A stretch of 64,000 nt of DNA from Paracoccus aerius (GCF_014656455.1 NZ_BNCL01000003.1:62001-126000); one strand, 5' to 3'; shown: positions 55,863-64,000, counted from the stretch's first letter. Translations and numbers: made by a program. The notes: a model not told the origin generated them from the letters alone.

Positions 55863-56462
55863 TCAGCTTTCCAGCTCGGCATCCCAGTACAGGAAATCCA
55901 TCCAGCTGTCATGCAGGTGATTCGGCGGAAAGCGCCGGCCTGCCGCGTGCATTTCCTCGGGGGTGGGCTGACGGGGCTTGCGGCGCAGGCTCATTCCCGA
56001 ATGGCGCAGGCTGCGGTTGGCCTTGCGCAGGTTGCAGGGCGAACAGGCGGCCACGACATTGTCCCAGCTTGTCACCCCGCCGCGCGACCGGGGCACGACA
56101 TGGTCGAAGGTCAAGTCTCCCTTGGCCCCGCAATACTGGCAGCAGAACTCGTCCCGCAGAAAAAGATTGAAGCGCGTGAATGCCACGCGCTTCTGGGGTT
56201 TTACATAGTCCTTTAGAACAACGACCGAGGGCAGCCGGAACGCTTGTCGCTGACTTCGCACCACCTGGTCATATTCGGCGATGATGTCCACGCGGTCCAG
56301 GAAAGCCGCCTTGATCGCCTCTTGCCAGGGCCAGAGCGACAGGGGGTAATAGGACAGTGGCCGATAATCCGCGTTCAGCACAAGCGCGGGATAATGGCGC
56401 AGGCTTGCGGGCTCGCGCACGAACTGGGTTCGGAAATCCGTCTGGTGTCGGTCGTCAAGCAT
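55863..56462 (-). CDS. HNH endonuclease family protein
   Basis: A 199-residue protein with an HNH fold: FCCQYCG (first zinc Cys pair), LTFDHVVPRSRGG (the His of the HNH core) and CSPCNLRK (second Cys pair). The conserved N-terminal half (VLNADYRPLSYYPLSLWPWQEAIKAAFL) is typical of a chromosomal alphaproteobacterial HNH family of unknown role. The ATG at 56462 (MLDDRHQTDF) follows GGGAAGG; an upstream frame to 56678 is leader. It need not be a mobile or phage gene. Confidence 0.85.
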   Translation of the reverse strand: MLDDRHQTDFRTQFVREPASLRHYPALVLNADYRPLSYYPLSLWPWQEAIKAAFLDRVDIIAEYDQVVRSQRQAFRLPSVVVLKDYVKPQKRVAFTRFNLFLRDEFCCQYCGAKGDLTFDHVVPRSRGGVTSWDNVVAACSPCNLRKANRSLRHSGMSLRRKPRQPTPEEMHAAGRRFPPNHLHDSWMDFLYWDAELES

Positions 56463-56646
56463 AAGCCTTCCCGTCTCCCCCGCGGGGTGGTCGGGGGCGC
56501 CCGTCAGATCCTTCAAACCGACTATATATCGCGTCGGGGATCTGGCAAGCCCCCAATCTGTCCGCCTGGGGCCTGCATAGCCCCGGCCCGTGACGCTGGC
56601 ATGACGGCGGCTTGCCCGCTGCCCGGCGAACTGGCAGGCTGACCCC

Positions 56647-57072
56647 ATGACCCGCTCTGCGCCCCCCGTCCAAGGCACGCTGGAATCGGCGCTCTACGCC
56701 GAGGATCTTGAGGCTGCGACCCGCTTCTGGCGCGACGTGATGGGACTTGATCCGTTCCAGACCGTGCCGGGGCGGCATGTCTTTTTCCGGGTGGCGCCGG
56801 GGCAGGTCCTGCTGGTCTTCAACCCCGCCGCAACCGGGCAGCCGCCGCGGCCCGATGCCCGCCTGCCGGTCCCCCCGCATGGCGCGCACGGCCCTGGCCA
56901 TTTCTGCCTTGCCGTGGCCCCCGAGCAACTGGAACCCTGGCGCACCCACCTGATCGCGAAAGGCATTCCGATCGAGGCCGACTTCCATTGGCCCAACGGC
57001 GCACGGTCGATCTATGTGCGCGATCCCGCAGGCAACTCGATCGAACTGGCCGACCCGGCGATCTGGGGCTGA
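56647..57072 (+). CDS. VOC/glyoxalase-fold protein
   Basis: A 141-residue glyoxalase-superfamily protein (ALYAEDLEAATRFWRDVMGLDPF, GHFCLAVAPEQLEPW and SIYVRDPAGNSIELADP). The His of GPGHFCLA and the Glu of NSIELAD are placed where VOC enzymes bind a metal. No substrate is indicated. A G-rich repeat follows its 3' end. Confidence 0.85.
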   Translation: MTRSAPPVQGTLESALYAEDLEAATRFWRDVMGLDPFQTVPGRHVFFRVAPGQVLLVFNPAATGQPPRPDARLPVPPHGAHGPGHFCLAVAPEQLEPWRTHLIAKGIPIEADFHWPNGARSIYVRDPAGNSIELADPAIWG

Positions 57073-57090
57073 CCGGCCTCAGCTTCTGTG

Positions 57091-57131
57091 CTGAAATATC
57101 CCGTGGAGGTCCGGGGATGTGAAACCCTCGG
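57091..57131 (+). repeat. G-rich intergenic repeat, copy 3 (degenerate)
   Basis: TGAAATATCCCGTGGAGGTCCGGGGATGTGAAACCCTCGG contains the same ATATCCC edge and GGTCCGGGG core as copies at 5.5 and 48.7 kb. The hairpin (CCGGGG with CCCTCGG) has a one-base bulge. It lies between the convergent VOC and esterase genes, a terminator position. Confidence 0.6.
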
Positions 57132-57138
57132 CCGCCGG

Positions 57139-57792
57139 CTACTTGCCCAGCCGGTCCTTCACGAAACTCAGCGCCACCGACAGCCCGTCCGGGGAAATGC
57201 CGTGGCCGGTGCCCTTCATCACATGGCCATAGACGGTAAAGCCCGCTGCCTCCAAGGCCTCGCCGGCCAGTTGCATGTCCTGGAAGGGCACCATCTGGTC
57301 TTGGTCGCCATGCAGCAGCAGGACCGGCGGCTTGACCCTGGCCTCGGTCGCCAGCAGCTCGGGCGCCAGCAGCCGGCCGGAAAAGCCGATGATGCCTGCA
57401 ACCGGCTTGTCGCGACGCGGCAGCACATGCAGCGCCATCATCGTGCCCTGCGAAAAGCCCACGACGACCATCCGGTCCGCCGTCAGCCCCTCGTCGGCCA
57501 GCACCTTGTCGAGCCAGGCGTCCAGCAGCCCGATCGACCGGCCCATCGATTCCCGGGCCTGCGCCTCGGTCGAGCCGTCGAGCCAGGGGATCGGAAACCA
57601 CTGGAAGCCGAAGGGATTGTTGATGCTGCGTTCCGGCGCGTCTGGGGCATGGAAGGCCACGCCCGGCAGATGCGCCGACAGGGGATCGGCCAGGCCCAGC
57701 AGGTCGGCCCCGTCCGCGCCATAGCCGTGCAGGAACACGACAACCGCATCGGCCTTGGCAGGACCCTTGCGGGCAGATTTCAGAACGGTCAT
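57139..57792 (-). CDS. Alpha/beta hydrolase (phospholipase/carboxylesterase family)
   Basis: A 217-residue serine hydrolase of the Abhydrolase_2 family. The nucleophile is in GFSQGTM, the acid in LHGDQDQMVP and the His in GTGHGIS. FLHGYGADGADL is the oxyanion region. Family members hydrolyse carboxyl esters or lysophospholipids; the substrate is unknown. The ATG at 57792 has GAGGGAC upstream and overlaps the alkA gene stop by 4 bp. Confidence 0.9.
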   Translation of the reverse strand: MTVLKSARKGPAKADAVVVFLHGYGADGADLLGLADPLSAHLPGVAFHAPDAPERSINNPFGFQWFPIPWLDGSTEAQARESMGRSIGLLDAWLDKVLADEGLTADRMVVVGFSQGTMMALHVLPRRDKPVAGIIGFSGRLLAPELLATEARVKPPVLLLHGDQDQMVPFQDMQLAGEALEAAGFTVYGHVMKGTGHGISPDGLSVALSFVKDRLGK

Positions 57793-58424
57793 GTCAGTCC
57801 CTCGCGGCCTTTGGCCTTCAGGTAATAGGCCCACAGCCCCCGCGCTGCAACCGCGCGCCAGGGCTGCCAGGGCTCGGCCATGCGGCGCAACCTGGCGGCG
57901 GTCGGGCGGTTGTCCAGCCCATACATCAGCCGCGCGCCTTCCTGCAGGGCCAGATCGCCCGCGGCCAGGACATCGGCCCGACCAAGCGCCATCATCAGAT
58001 AGATCTCGGCCGTCCAGGCGCCGATGCCGGGCAGGGCGGTCAGGGTGGCTCGCGCGGTGTCGTCGTCCAGGCCGCGCAAGCCGTCCCAGTCCAGACCTGC
58101 AGCCGCGATGCCCTTCAGGCAGCGGATCTTGGGCCGCGACAGGCCCATCGCGCGCAGCCTGTCCTCCGGCGCGGCGGCCATGGCCTCGGGCGTCATCAGC
58201 CCCGCCGCCCCTAGCCGCCCCGAGATCGCCGCCGCCGCCGTGATCGAGATCAACTGCCCCACCACCGCATCGGCCAAGGCGGCAAATCCGTCCTCTCGCC
58301 GCAGCAAGGGCAGGGGGCCAAGGCCGGGCAGGACGCGTGCCCAGACAGGGCAGGCCGCAGCCAGCCAGGCCGCGCCTTCCTCGAGGTCGGCCTGGCTGCG
58401 GATCAGGCGTGCCGCCTCAGTCAC
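57789..58424 (-). CDS. alkA: DNA-3-methyladenine glycosylase II
   Basis: A 211-residue base-excision repair enzyme of the HhH-GPD fold, shorter than E. coli AlkA (it lacks the N-terminal TBP-like domain). The helix-hairpin-helix LTALPGIGAWTAEIYL is followed by VLAAGDLALQ, whose Asp is catalytic. It removes alkylated purines. It overlaps the esterase by 4 bp and the GntR gene by 8 bp. Confidence 0.9.
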   Translation of the reverse strand: MTEAARLIRSQADLEEGAAWLAAACPVWARVLPGLGPLPLLRREDGFAALADAVVGQLISITAAAAISGRLGAAGLMTPEAMAAAPEDRLRAMGLSRPKIRCLKGIAAAGLDWDGLRGLDDDTARATLTALPGIGAWTAEIYLMMALGRADVLAAGDLALQEGARLMYGLDNRPTAARLRRMAEPWQPWRAVAARGLWAYYLKAKGREGLT

Positions 58425-59043
58425 GGTCCACTGCGGCTTCCAGCTTCAACCGCGTTTCCCAGGCCATGGAGATATGCTGCCTCAAGGCCTTGTCCGCCGC
58501 CGTCCCATCGCCCGCCGCGATCGCCTCGACGATCCGCCTGTGCTCGGCCAGGGCGGTTTCGCTGCGTCCTTCGGCGGCCAGCGAGGTGCGTGCCATCAGC
58601 GCCATCGACCGATGCACAAGGTCAAGCTGCTGGACCAGATAGCGGTTGTGGGACGCCAAGTGGATCTGGTGGTGGAAGCGCTTGTTGGCGCGGGCAAGCG
58701 CTTCGGGGTCGCGCACGGCCTTCTGGTCGTCCTCGACCATCTGGGCCAGCACGCGCACTTCCTCGGGCGTGGCATGGCGGGCGGCCAGGCGGGCGGCCAG
58801 GGCCTCCAGTTCGGCGCGCACCGTGTAAAGCTCGGCCAGCTGGTTGTGGTCCAGCGATGCGATGATCAGGCTGCGCCCGTCGCGCACCAGCATGGCCTGG
58901 GTTTCCAGGCGTTGCAGCGCCTCGCGCACGGGGGTGCGGCTGACGCCGAACCGTTCGGCCAGTTCCGATTCGACCAGCCGGTCGCCGGGGCGATAGGTGC
59001 CGGCTTCGATCGCGGCCAGGATCAGGGAATATGCGTCCTTCAT
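58417..59043 (-). CDS. GntR-family transcriptional regulator (FadR/FCD subfamily)
   Basis: A 208-residue regulator: a GntR winged helix (AIEAGTYRPGDRLVESELAERFGVSRTPVREALQRL) and an all-helical FCD effector domain with metal-binding-type residues (FHHQIHLASHNRYLVQ; HRRIVEAI). Effector unknown; FCD members sense organic acids or related ligands. The ATG at 59043 was chosen over an upstream start at 59079. It overlaps alkA by 8 bp and is divergent from the HAD gene. Confidence 0.9.
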   Translation of the reverse strand: MKDAYSLILAAIEAGTYRPGDRLVESELAERFGVSRTPVREALQRLETQAMLVRDGRSLIIASLDHNQLAELYTVRAELEALAARLAARHATPEEVRVLAQMVEDDQKAVRDPEALARANKRFHHQIHLASHNRYLVQQLDLVHRSMALMARTSLAAEGRSETALAEHRRIVEAIAAGDGTAADKALRQHISMAWETRLKLEAAVDRD

Positions 59044-59108
59044 GGCGGCCACGATTGGCCGCGCCGCAGCCGATTGCAAGCACGGCCTTGCCGGTTTATC
59101 CGGCAGCC

Positions 59109-59801
59109 ATGGACTTCGCGCATGTCGACACCTGGATCTTCGATCTGGACAACACGCTCTACCCGCCGGAAATGGCGCTGTTCCCGCAGATCGAGTCGCG
59201 GATGACGGATTACGTCATGCGCACGCTGGCAGTCGAACGCGATGCCGCCGACCAGATGCGGCGCGACTGGTGGATGCGGCACGGGACCACGCTGGCGGGG
59301 CTGATGGCCGAACATGCCATCGATCCGGTGGCCTATCTGGACGATGTCCACGACATCGACTTCGCGCCCCTGCTGCCCGCCCCCGACCTGGCTGCGGCCA
59401 TTGCCGCGCTGCCGGGCCGCAAGCTGGTCCACACCAATGCCGATGCCGCCTATGCGGTGAAGGTGCTGCGCGCGCGGGGATTAGGCGTGGTCGATGACGA
59501 CGTGCCCGCGCCCCTCTTCGAGGCGATCTATGGCATCGCCGAAACCCATTTCCACCCCAAGCCCATGCGCGAGGCCTTCGAGGCCGTGATCGGCCTTGCG
59601 GGGATCGACCCCACCCGCGCCGCGTTTTTCGAGGATGACCCCCGCAATCTTGCCGTTCCCCATGAGCTGGGGATGCGCACGATCCTGGTCGGACCGGGGC
59701 GGCACGGGCCGGATCCGATGCCGGGCGCGGTGCCCGCCCATGTGGATCTCCACATCCACGACCTGACGGGTTTCCTGCGCCAGATTGCCCCGGGCCGCTG
59801 A
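59109..59801 (+). CDS. HAD-superfamily phosphatase (pyrimidine 5'-nucleotidase type)
   Basis: A 230-residue HAD hydrolase. FDLDNTLYP carries the nucleophile-acid Asp pair, KLVHTNAD the second motif, and FFEDDPRNL the Mg-binding acids. DWWMRHGTTL and TNADAAYAVKVL resemble the yeast SDT1/YKL033-type pyrimidine 5'-nucleotidases, which dephosphorylate UMP and CMP. The ATG at 59109 gives the family start. A small membrane gene follows. Confidence 0.88.
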   Translation: MDFAHVDTWIFDLDNTLYPPEMALFPQIESRMTDYVMRTLAVERDAADQMRRDWWMRHGTTLAGLMAEHAIDPVAYLDDVHDIDFAPLLPAPDLAAAIAALPGRKLVHTNADAAYAVKVLRARGLGVVDDDVPAPLFEAIYGIAETHFHPKPMREAFEAVIGLAGIDPTRAAFFEDDPRNLAVPHELGMRTILVGPGRHGPDPMPGAVPAHVDLHIHDLTGFLRQIAPGR

Positions 59802-59846
59802 TTGCGCCACAATCCGGCAGGACGCGCGCCAACCCATAGGTTTGTC

Positions 59847-60032
59847 ATGACCCATACAGCCGACAATGGCGGAAATCGCCTGACTTTTCTGGTCCTTGCC
59901 CTGCTTCTGGTGGTGGTCGCGATCGCCGTCCTGGCCGTCGCCACCTTCGGCCTGCCGGTGCTGGGCCTGCTGGGGCTGCTGCTGACGGTGGTCGTTTTCG
60001 CCGTGATGCTGCTGTTCACGGCCGGCAACTAG
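59847..60032 (+). CDS. Small membrane protein (61 residues)
   Basis: A 61-residue protein with a short polar N-terminus (MTHTADNGGN) and two closely spaced hydrophobic segments (FLVLALLLVVVAIAVLAVATFG and LLGLLLTVVVFAVMLLFTAG). No family is recognised. It sits 45 bp after the HAD gene and 9 bp before the UbiH-family gene, so it may be co-transcribed. There is no strong Shine-Dalgarno. Confidence 0.5.
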   Translation: MTHTADNGGNRLTFLVLALLLVVVAIAVLAVATFGLPVLGLLGLLLTVVVFAVMLLFTAGN

Positions 60033-60041
60033 GCGCGGCAT

Positions 60042-61241
60042 ATGATCGCAGGCGAAACTCATCAGACCGACGTCCTTGTGTCAGGCGGCGGCATTGCCGG
60101 GCTGGTCGCGGCAGCCGCCTTCGGGGCGCAGGGATTTTCGGTCCGTTGCGTCGATCCCGCCCCGCCGGTGACGGATGAAGGGGCCGACGGCGCCGATCTG
60201 CGCACCACGGCCTTCCTGACGCCCTCGGTCGCGCTTTTGCGGCGGATCGGTCTGTGGGACAGGCTGGCGCCCCATGCCACGCCCCTTCAGGTGATGCGGA
60301 TCGTCGATGCGGGCGGCGCCCAGCCTGTGGCGCGCCTGATCCGCGACTTCGACGCCTCCGAGATCGGCGACCAGCCCTTTGGCTGGAACCTGCCCAACTG
60401 GCTCCTGCGGCGAGAGATGTCCGCCCGCCTGGCCGAGATGGACAATGTCCGCTTCCAGCCCGGCACCGGCACGGCCGGCGTCGTGACCCGCGACGAAGGC
60501 GCCATCGTGACCCTGTCAGACGGGCGGCGCATCCGCGCCCGGCTTCTGGTCGGCGCGGACGGGCGCAATTCGCCGGTCCGGCAGGCGCTTGGCATCGGCG
60601 TGCGGACCTTCCGCTATGGCCAGAAGGCCCTGGCATTCGCCGTCACGCATGAGGTGCCCCACCACAATGTCTCGACCGAGGTTCACCGATCCGGCGGGCC
60701 CTTCACGTTGGTCCCGCTGCCCGACCGTGACGGCAAGCCCTGTTCGGCGGTGGTCTGGATGGAAAGCGGAGGCGAGGTCGCCCGCCTTGCCGCCTTGTCG
60801 CCAGACGCATTCGAGGCGGAACTGAACGCCCGGTCCGCTGGCGTGCTGGGCCATCTGACGCTGGCCACGCGCCTGACCCAATGGCCGATCATCAGCCAGA
60901 TCGCCCATCGCTTCACCGGCCCCCGCACAGCCCTGATCGCCGAGGCCGCCCATGTCGTCCCGCCCATCGGCGCGCAGGGGCTGAACATGAGCCTTGCGGA
61001 CCTGTCGGCCCTTCTTGACCTGTCGGGGGACGAGCCGGGCCATCCCGACGGCCTTGCGGCCTACGACCGCGCCCGCCGACCCGAGGCCTATGCCCGGCTG
61101 CTGGGCATCGACGCGCTGAACCGTGCAAGCCAGACCGGCATCCGCCCGCTGCGCGACCTGCGCGCGGCGGCGCTTGGGGGGCTATACGGCATTGCCCCGG
61201 TGCGGCGGCTGATGATGCGGGCCGGTCTGGGGATGCGCTGA
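60042..61241 (+). CDS. UbiH/UbiF/COQ6-family FAD monooxygenase
   Basis: A 399-residue flavoprotein hydroxylase. VSGGGIAGLVAAAAFGAQG is the FAD-binding Rossmann motif, LVGADGRNSPVR the second, and IAEAAHVVPPIGAQGLNMSLAD the third, which together define the UbiH/COQ6 group. Members hydroxylate the ubiquinone ring; position specificity is unclear. It supplies the quinone pool that the quinol oxidase in this window uses (inference). Confidence 0.9.
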   Translation: MIAGETHQTDVLVSGGGIAGLVAAAAFGAQGFSVRCVDPAPPVTDEGADGADLRTTAFLTPSVALLRRIGLWDRLAPHATPLQVMRIVDAGGAQPVARLIRDFDASEIGDQPFGWNLPNWLLRREMSARLAEMDNVRFQPGTGTAGVVTRDEGAIVTLSDGRRIRARLLVGADGRNSPVRQALGIGVRTFRYGQKALAFAVTHEVPHHNVSTEVHRSGGPFTLVPLPDRDGKPCSAVVWMESGGEVARLAALSPDAFEAELNARSAGVLGHLTLATRLTQWPIISQIAHRFTGPRTALIAEAAHVVPPIGAQGLNMSLADLSALLDLSGDEPGHPDGLAAYDRARRPEAYARLLGIDALNRASQTGIRPLRDLRAAALGGLYGIAPVRRLMMRAGLGMR

Positions 61242-61304
61242 CGGGGAACGCTGCCGCGCATTGCAGCGTTCGCCCTGACCGCAGAACCCTGACCGGAGGC
61301 TCCA

Positions 61305-61793
61305 ATGTCCGACAGCGACGTGATCGACCGCATCTGGACCATTGCCGACAAGCTGGACCCCTGCATGTTCGTGACCCGCGATGGCGACGGCCAGCGTGTC
61401 CGCCCCGTCTATGCCCGCGTTCGGCGCGACGAAGGCGCGATCTACGTCCTGTCCGACAGCAAGGGCTGCAAGCTGGACCAGATCGAGGCGAATGCCCATG
61501 TCTCGCTGGCCTTTTCGGATGAACGCGCGAATGATTACGTCGTGATCAACGGCATGGCCGAGGCCCGCCACGATCCGGAAAAGGCCCGCGATGTCTGGCG
61601 CTTCAGCGACGAGACGTTTTTCAAGTCGCCCGACAATCCCGACCTGCGTGTCATCACCGTCCGGCCCGTTTCGGCCGAGTTGTGGGACGGCAGCAACCTG
61701 CTGATCTCGGGTGCCAAGCTTCTGGCAGAGCGCCTGCTGGGCGCCAAGACCCAGCTTGTCGAAAACGCCCGGGTCGACCGACTGCAACCTTGA
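61305..61793 (+). CDS. Pyridoxamine 5'-phosphate oxidase-fold protein (general stress protein 26-like)
   Basis: A 162-residue split-barrel flavin-binding protein. VIDRIWTIADKLDPCMFVTRDGDGQRVRPVYARV opens the FMN-binding barrel, and the later VSLAFSDERANDYVVINGMAE fits PPOX-like general stress proteins. It likely binds FMN or F420-like cofactor; no substrate is assigned. It is followed after 33 bp by a guanidine riboswitch. Confidence 0.85.
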   Translation: MSDSDVIDRIWTIADKLDPCMFVTRDGDGQRVRPVYARVRRDEGAIYVLSDSKGCKLDQIEANAHVSLAFSDERANDYVVINGMAEARHDPEKARDVWRFSDETFFKSPDNPDLRVITVRPVSAELWDGSNLLISGAKLLAERLLGAKTQLVENARVDRLQP

Positions 61794-61826
61794 TCCACCG
61801 CGCCCGCACCCGTATCTAGGGTGCCA

Positions 61827-61872
61827 GAGGACGACCTCCCCCTGACGGGCGATCATGCCGGGACGGCCCGGC
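61827..61872 (+). promoter_or_regulatory. Guanidine-II (mini-ykkC) riboswitch
   Basis: Two hairpins with ACGR tetraloops, the defining feature of the guanidine-II class. The first is GAGG-ACGA-CCTC (61827-61838). The second is GCCGGG-ACGG-CCCGGC (61857-61872), with an 18-nt linker. The AAGAGG ribosome site (61877-61882) follows directly and the exporter ATG is at 61889. In this class guanidine joins the two loops by base-pairing and thereby frees the ribosome site to raise translation. The downstream gene is the expected Gdx/SugE exporter. Confidence 0.9.
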
Positions 61873-61888
61873 CAGCAAGAGGTTCGTC

Positions 61889-62203
61889 ATGGCCTGGTTC
61901 TATCTTGTTCTCGCCGGTCTTCTGGAAATCGTCTGGGCCGTCGCGATGAAGCAATCCGCGGGCTTCACGCGCCCCTTGCCCACGGCCGTCATGGTTGTCG
62001 GCATGGTCGCGTCCTTCTGGCTGCTGGCGGTGGCGATGCGGACGCTGCCGCTGGGCACCTCTTACACCGTCTGGGTGGGCATCGGCGCGGTCGGCGCCTT
62101 TCTTCTGGGCATCGTGCTGTTCGGCGAACCGGCCACGCCCGCCCGCGTCACGGCCGCCGCCCTGATCCTCGCCGGCATCATCACGATGAAATTGGCCTCA
62201 TAA
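61889..62203 (+). CDS. gdx: Guanidinium exporter Gdx (SugE-type SMR transporter)
   Basis: A 104-residue four-helix small multidrug resistance protein that exports guanidinium in exchange for protons. It starts MAWFYLVLAGLLEIVWAVAMK, with G10, E13 and W16 as in Gdx; E13 is the proton/substrate-coupling residue. YTVWVGIGAVGAFLLG is the usual third helix. Only a single subunit gene is present, so it would be a homodimer. The upstream guanidine-II riboswitch strongly supports the guanidinium role over the older SugE label. Confidence 0.93.
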   Translation: MAWFYLVLAGLLEIVWAVAMKQSAGFTRPLPTAVMVVGMVASFWLLAVAMRTLPLGTSYTVWVGIGAVGAFLLGIVLFGEPATPARVTAAALILAGIITMKLAS

Positions 62204-62295
62204 GGGCGTAAACGATCCCAAAACGCACGCATTCGGCAATTTCCTTCCGTTGCCAAGGATGTTAAACCTCCTCGCCATCCAAAGGAGTCTTCGCC

Positions 62296-64000
62296 ATGCC
62301 CGCCTATCGTTCCCGCACCACCACCCACGGCCGCAACATGGCGGGCGCGCGCGGCCTGTGGCGGGCCACGGGGGTGAAGGACAGCGACTTCGGCAAGCCG
62401 ATCATCGCCATCGTCAACAGCTTCACCCAGTTCGTGCCGGGCCATGTCCACCTGAAGGACCTGGGCCAGCTTGTCGCGCGCGAGGTCGAGGCGGCGGGTG
62501 GCATCGCCAAGGAATTCAACACCATCGCGGTCGATGACGGCATCGCCATGGGCCATGACGGGATGCTGTATTCCTTGCCCTCGCGCGAGATCATCGCGGA
62601 CAGCGTGGAATACATGGTCAACGCCCATTGCGCCGACGCCATGGTCTGCATCAGCAATTGCGACAAGATCACGCCGGGGATGCTGATGGCCGCGCTGCGG
62701 CTGAACATCCCCGTCGTCTTCGTGTCCGGCGGCCCGATGGAGGCCGGCAAGGTCGTGCTGGAAGACGGCAAGGTCAAGGCGCTGGATCTGGTCGATGCCA
62801 TGGTCGCCGCCGCCGACGACCGCGTCTCGGATGCCGAGGTCGAGGTCATCGAACGCTCGGCCTGCCCGACCTGTGGGTCATGCTCGGGGATGTTCACCGC
62901 CAATTCGATGAACTGCCTGACCGAGGCGCTTGGCCTGGCTCTGCCGGGCAACGGATCGACGCTCGCGACCCATGCCGACCGCAAGCGCCTGTTCGTCGAG
63001 GCGGGCCATCTGATCGTGGACCTTGCCCGCCGTTACTACGAAGGCGACGATGCCTCCGTCCTGCCGCGTTCCATCGCCAGCTTCGAGGCATTTGAGAACG
63101 CGATGACGCTGGACATCGCCATGGGCGGGTCCACCAACACGGTGCTGCACCTGCTGGCCGCAGCCCATGAAGGCGGCATCGACTTCACCATGTCCGATAT
63201 CGACCGCCTGTCGCGGCGCGTGCCGGTGCTGTGCAAGGTCGCGCCCGCCAAGGACGACGTGCATATGGAGGATGTCCACCGCGCGGGCGGCATCATGGGC
63301 ATCCTGGGCGAGCTGGACCGCGCGGGCCTGCTGCATACCGACGCGGGCAGCGTCCATGCCGGGTCGCTGGCCGAGGCGCTGGACCGCTGGGACGTGGTGC
63401 GCACCGACGCGGCCACGGTCCACGACTTCTATCGCGCGGCGCCGGGTGGGGTGCCCACGCAGGTCGCCTTTTCGCAGGAACGCCGCTATGATTCGGTCGA
63501 TACCGACCGCAAGGGGGGCGTGATCCGCGCGGCCGAGCACGCCTTTTCGCAGGATGGCGGCTTGGCGGTGCTTTATGGCAATCTGGCCGAGGACGGCTGC
63601 ATCGTGAAGACGGCGGGCGTGGACGAATCCATCCTGAAGTTCGAGGGCCCGGCCCACATCTTTGAAAGCCAGGACGATAGTGTCAGCGCCATCCTGACCG
63701 GCAAGGTCAAGCCGGGAGAGGTCGTCCTGATCCGCTATGAAGGACCGCGCGGCGGGCCGGGGATGCAGGAAATGCTGTATCCGACCAGCTATCTGAAATC
63801 GAAGGGGCTGGGGAAGGCCTGCGCCCTGGTGACGGATGGCCGCTTCTCGGGCGGCTCGTCGGGGCTGTCGATCGGCCATGTCTCGCCCGAGGCGGCCGAG
63901 GGCGGCACCATCGGCCTGGTGGAACAGGGCGACCGGATCGTGATCGACATTCCGAACCGGGTGATCCACCTGGACGTCGACGACGCGACCCTGGCCGCAC
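62296..64000 (+). CDS. ilvD: Dihydroxy-acid dehydratase (3' end cut by the window)
   Basis: The first 568 residues of a dehydratase that makes 2-keto acids for isoleucine and valine. Fe-S cysteines lie in [12 protein letters not shown] and [30 protein letters not shown] and [20 protein letters not shown] are further family motifs. E. coli IlvD has 616 residues, so roughly 45 are missing off the end. AAAGGAG lies 8 bp before the ATG. It is preceded by a short hairpin-forming leader (GGCAA/TTGCC near 62235-62253). Confidence 0.97.
   Translation, partial: MPAYRSRTTTHGRNMAGARGLWRATGVKDSDFGKPIIAIVNSFTQFVPGHVHLKDLGQLVAREVEAAGGIAKEFNTIAVDDGIAMGHDGMLYSLPSREIIADSVEYMVNAHCADAMVCISNCDKITPGMLMAALRLNIPVVFVSGGPMEAGKVVLEDGKVKALDLVDAMVAAADDRVSDAEVEVIERSACPTCGSCSGMFTANSMNCLTEALGLALPGNGSTLATHADRKRLFVEAGHLIVDLARRYYEGDDASVLPRSIASFEAFENAMTLDIAMGGSTNTVLHLLAAAHEGGIDFTMSDIDRLSRRVPVLCKVAPAKDDVHMEDVHRAGGIMGILGELDRAGLLHTDAGSVHAGSLAEALDRWDVVRTDAATVHDFYRAAPGGVPTQVAFSQERRYDSVDTDRKGGVIRAAEHAFSQDGGLAVLYGNLAEDGCIVKTAGVDESILKFEGPAHIFESQDDSVSAILTGKVKPGEVVLIRYEGPRGGPGMQEMLYPTSYLKSKGLGKACALVTDGRFSGGSSGLSIGHVSPEAAEGGTIGLVEQGDRIVIDIPNRVIHLDVDDATLAA

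Noticed and set aside
55863..56462. HNH endonuclease as a sign of a prophage or group I/II intron
   Set aside because: No phage genes, no intron structure and no repeats beside it; the N-terminal half is of a chromosomal alphaproteobacterial type.
62204..62295. ilvD leader attenuator
   Set aside because: A short GGCAA/TTGCC hairpin is present, but I see no leader peptide with Ile/Val/Leu codons.

Overview
The window is chromosomal DNA of a high-GC alphaproteobacterium of the Rhodobacterales, most like Paracoccus. This rests on the strong GC bias at third codon positions, a bo3/ba3-type quinol oxidase operon that ends in its own SURF1 gene (the arrangement known from Paracoccus denitrificans qox), carboxyspermidine-type polyamine genes, several Rhodobacterales-type small hypothetical proteins, and a G-rich intergenic repeat of a kind common in that order. 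I find 68 genes, densely packed. No tRNA, rRNA, CRISPR array, insertion sequence, prophage or attachment site is visible, and no gap between genes exceeds about 265 bases. It reads as ordinary core and near-core chromosome, not as a mobile island.

Layout. 0-9.5 kb: CAP-domain lipoprotein, MsbA-type ABC exporter, MTA/SAH nucleosidase, zapE, folC, accD, and a divergent cardiolipin synthase followed by pterin dehydratase and two uncharacterised genes. 9.6-13.7 kb: carboxy(nor)spermidine decarboxylase and dehydrogenase (spermidine from putrescine and aspartate semialdehyde), an AI-2E family permease and a small secreted protein. 14-18 kb: malate synthase G, a GFA-family protein and an MHS-type MFS transporter. 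18.2-23.1 kb: quinol oxidase cyoABCD plus SURF1. 23.2-29 kb: a seven-gene MoxR/VWA (Bat-like) operon with overlapping genes. 29-34.3 kb: a five-gene peptide-type ABC importer. 34.3-40.4 kb: DUF1801 protein, aldo/keto reductase, DnaJ/CbpM-like pair, MATE exporter, stand-alone RAM domain with a HisC-like aminotransferase, and a DUF1992 protein. 40.5-46.9 kb: valS, a four-gene VOC/GST/DUF1428 cluster and its divergent HxlR regulator. 46.9-50.6 kb: two divergent regulator-target pairs, Lrp-type regulator with PLP decarboxylase, and metF with metR. 50.6-60 kb: inositol monophosphatase, EamA exporter, Slt lytic transglycosylase, dapA, HNH endonuclease, VOC protein, esterase, alkA, GntR regulator and HAD phosphatase, with two tiny membrane proteins. 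60-64 kb: UbiH-family hydroxylase, a PPOX-fold protein, a guanidinium exporter with an upstream guanidine-II riboswitch, and ilvD running off the end.

The genes that work together most clearly are: ornithine/lysine-type decarboxylase (47.5 kb) supplying putrescine to the carboxyspermidine enzymes (9.6 kb); cyoABCD with SURF1; MoxR with DUF58, DUF4381, two VWA proteins, a TPR protein and a BatD-like protein; MetR with metF; and the guanidine riboswitch with its exporter. I found no clearly undescribed system. The best leads are the riboswitch, two well-formed operator arrays, the G-rich repeat family, and several small or uncharacterised genes.
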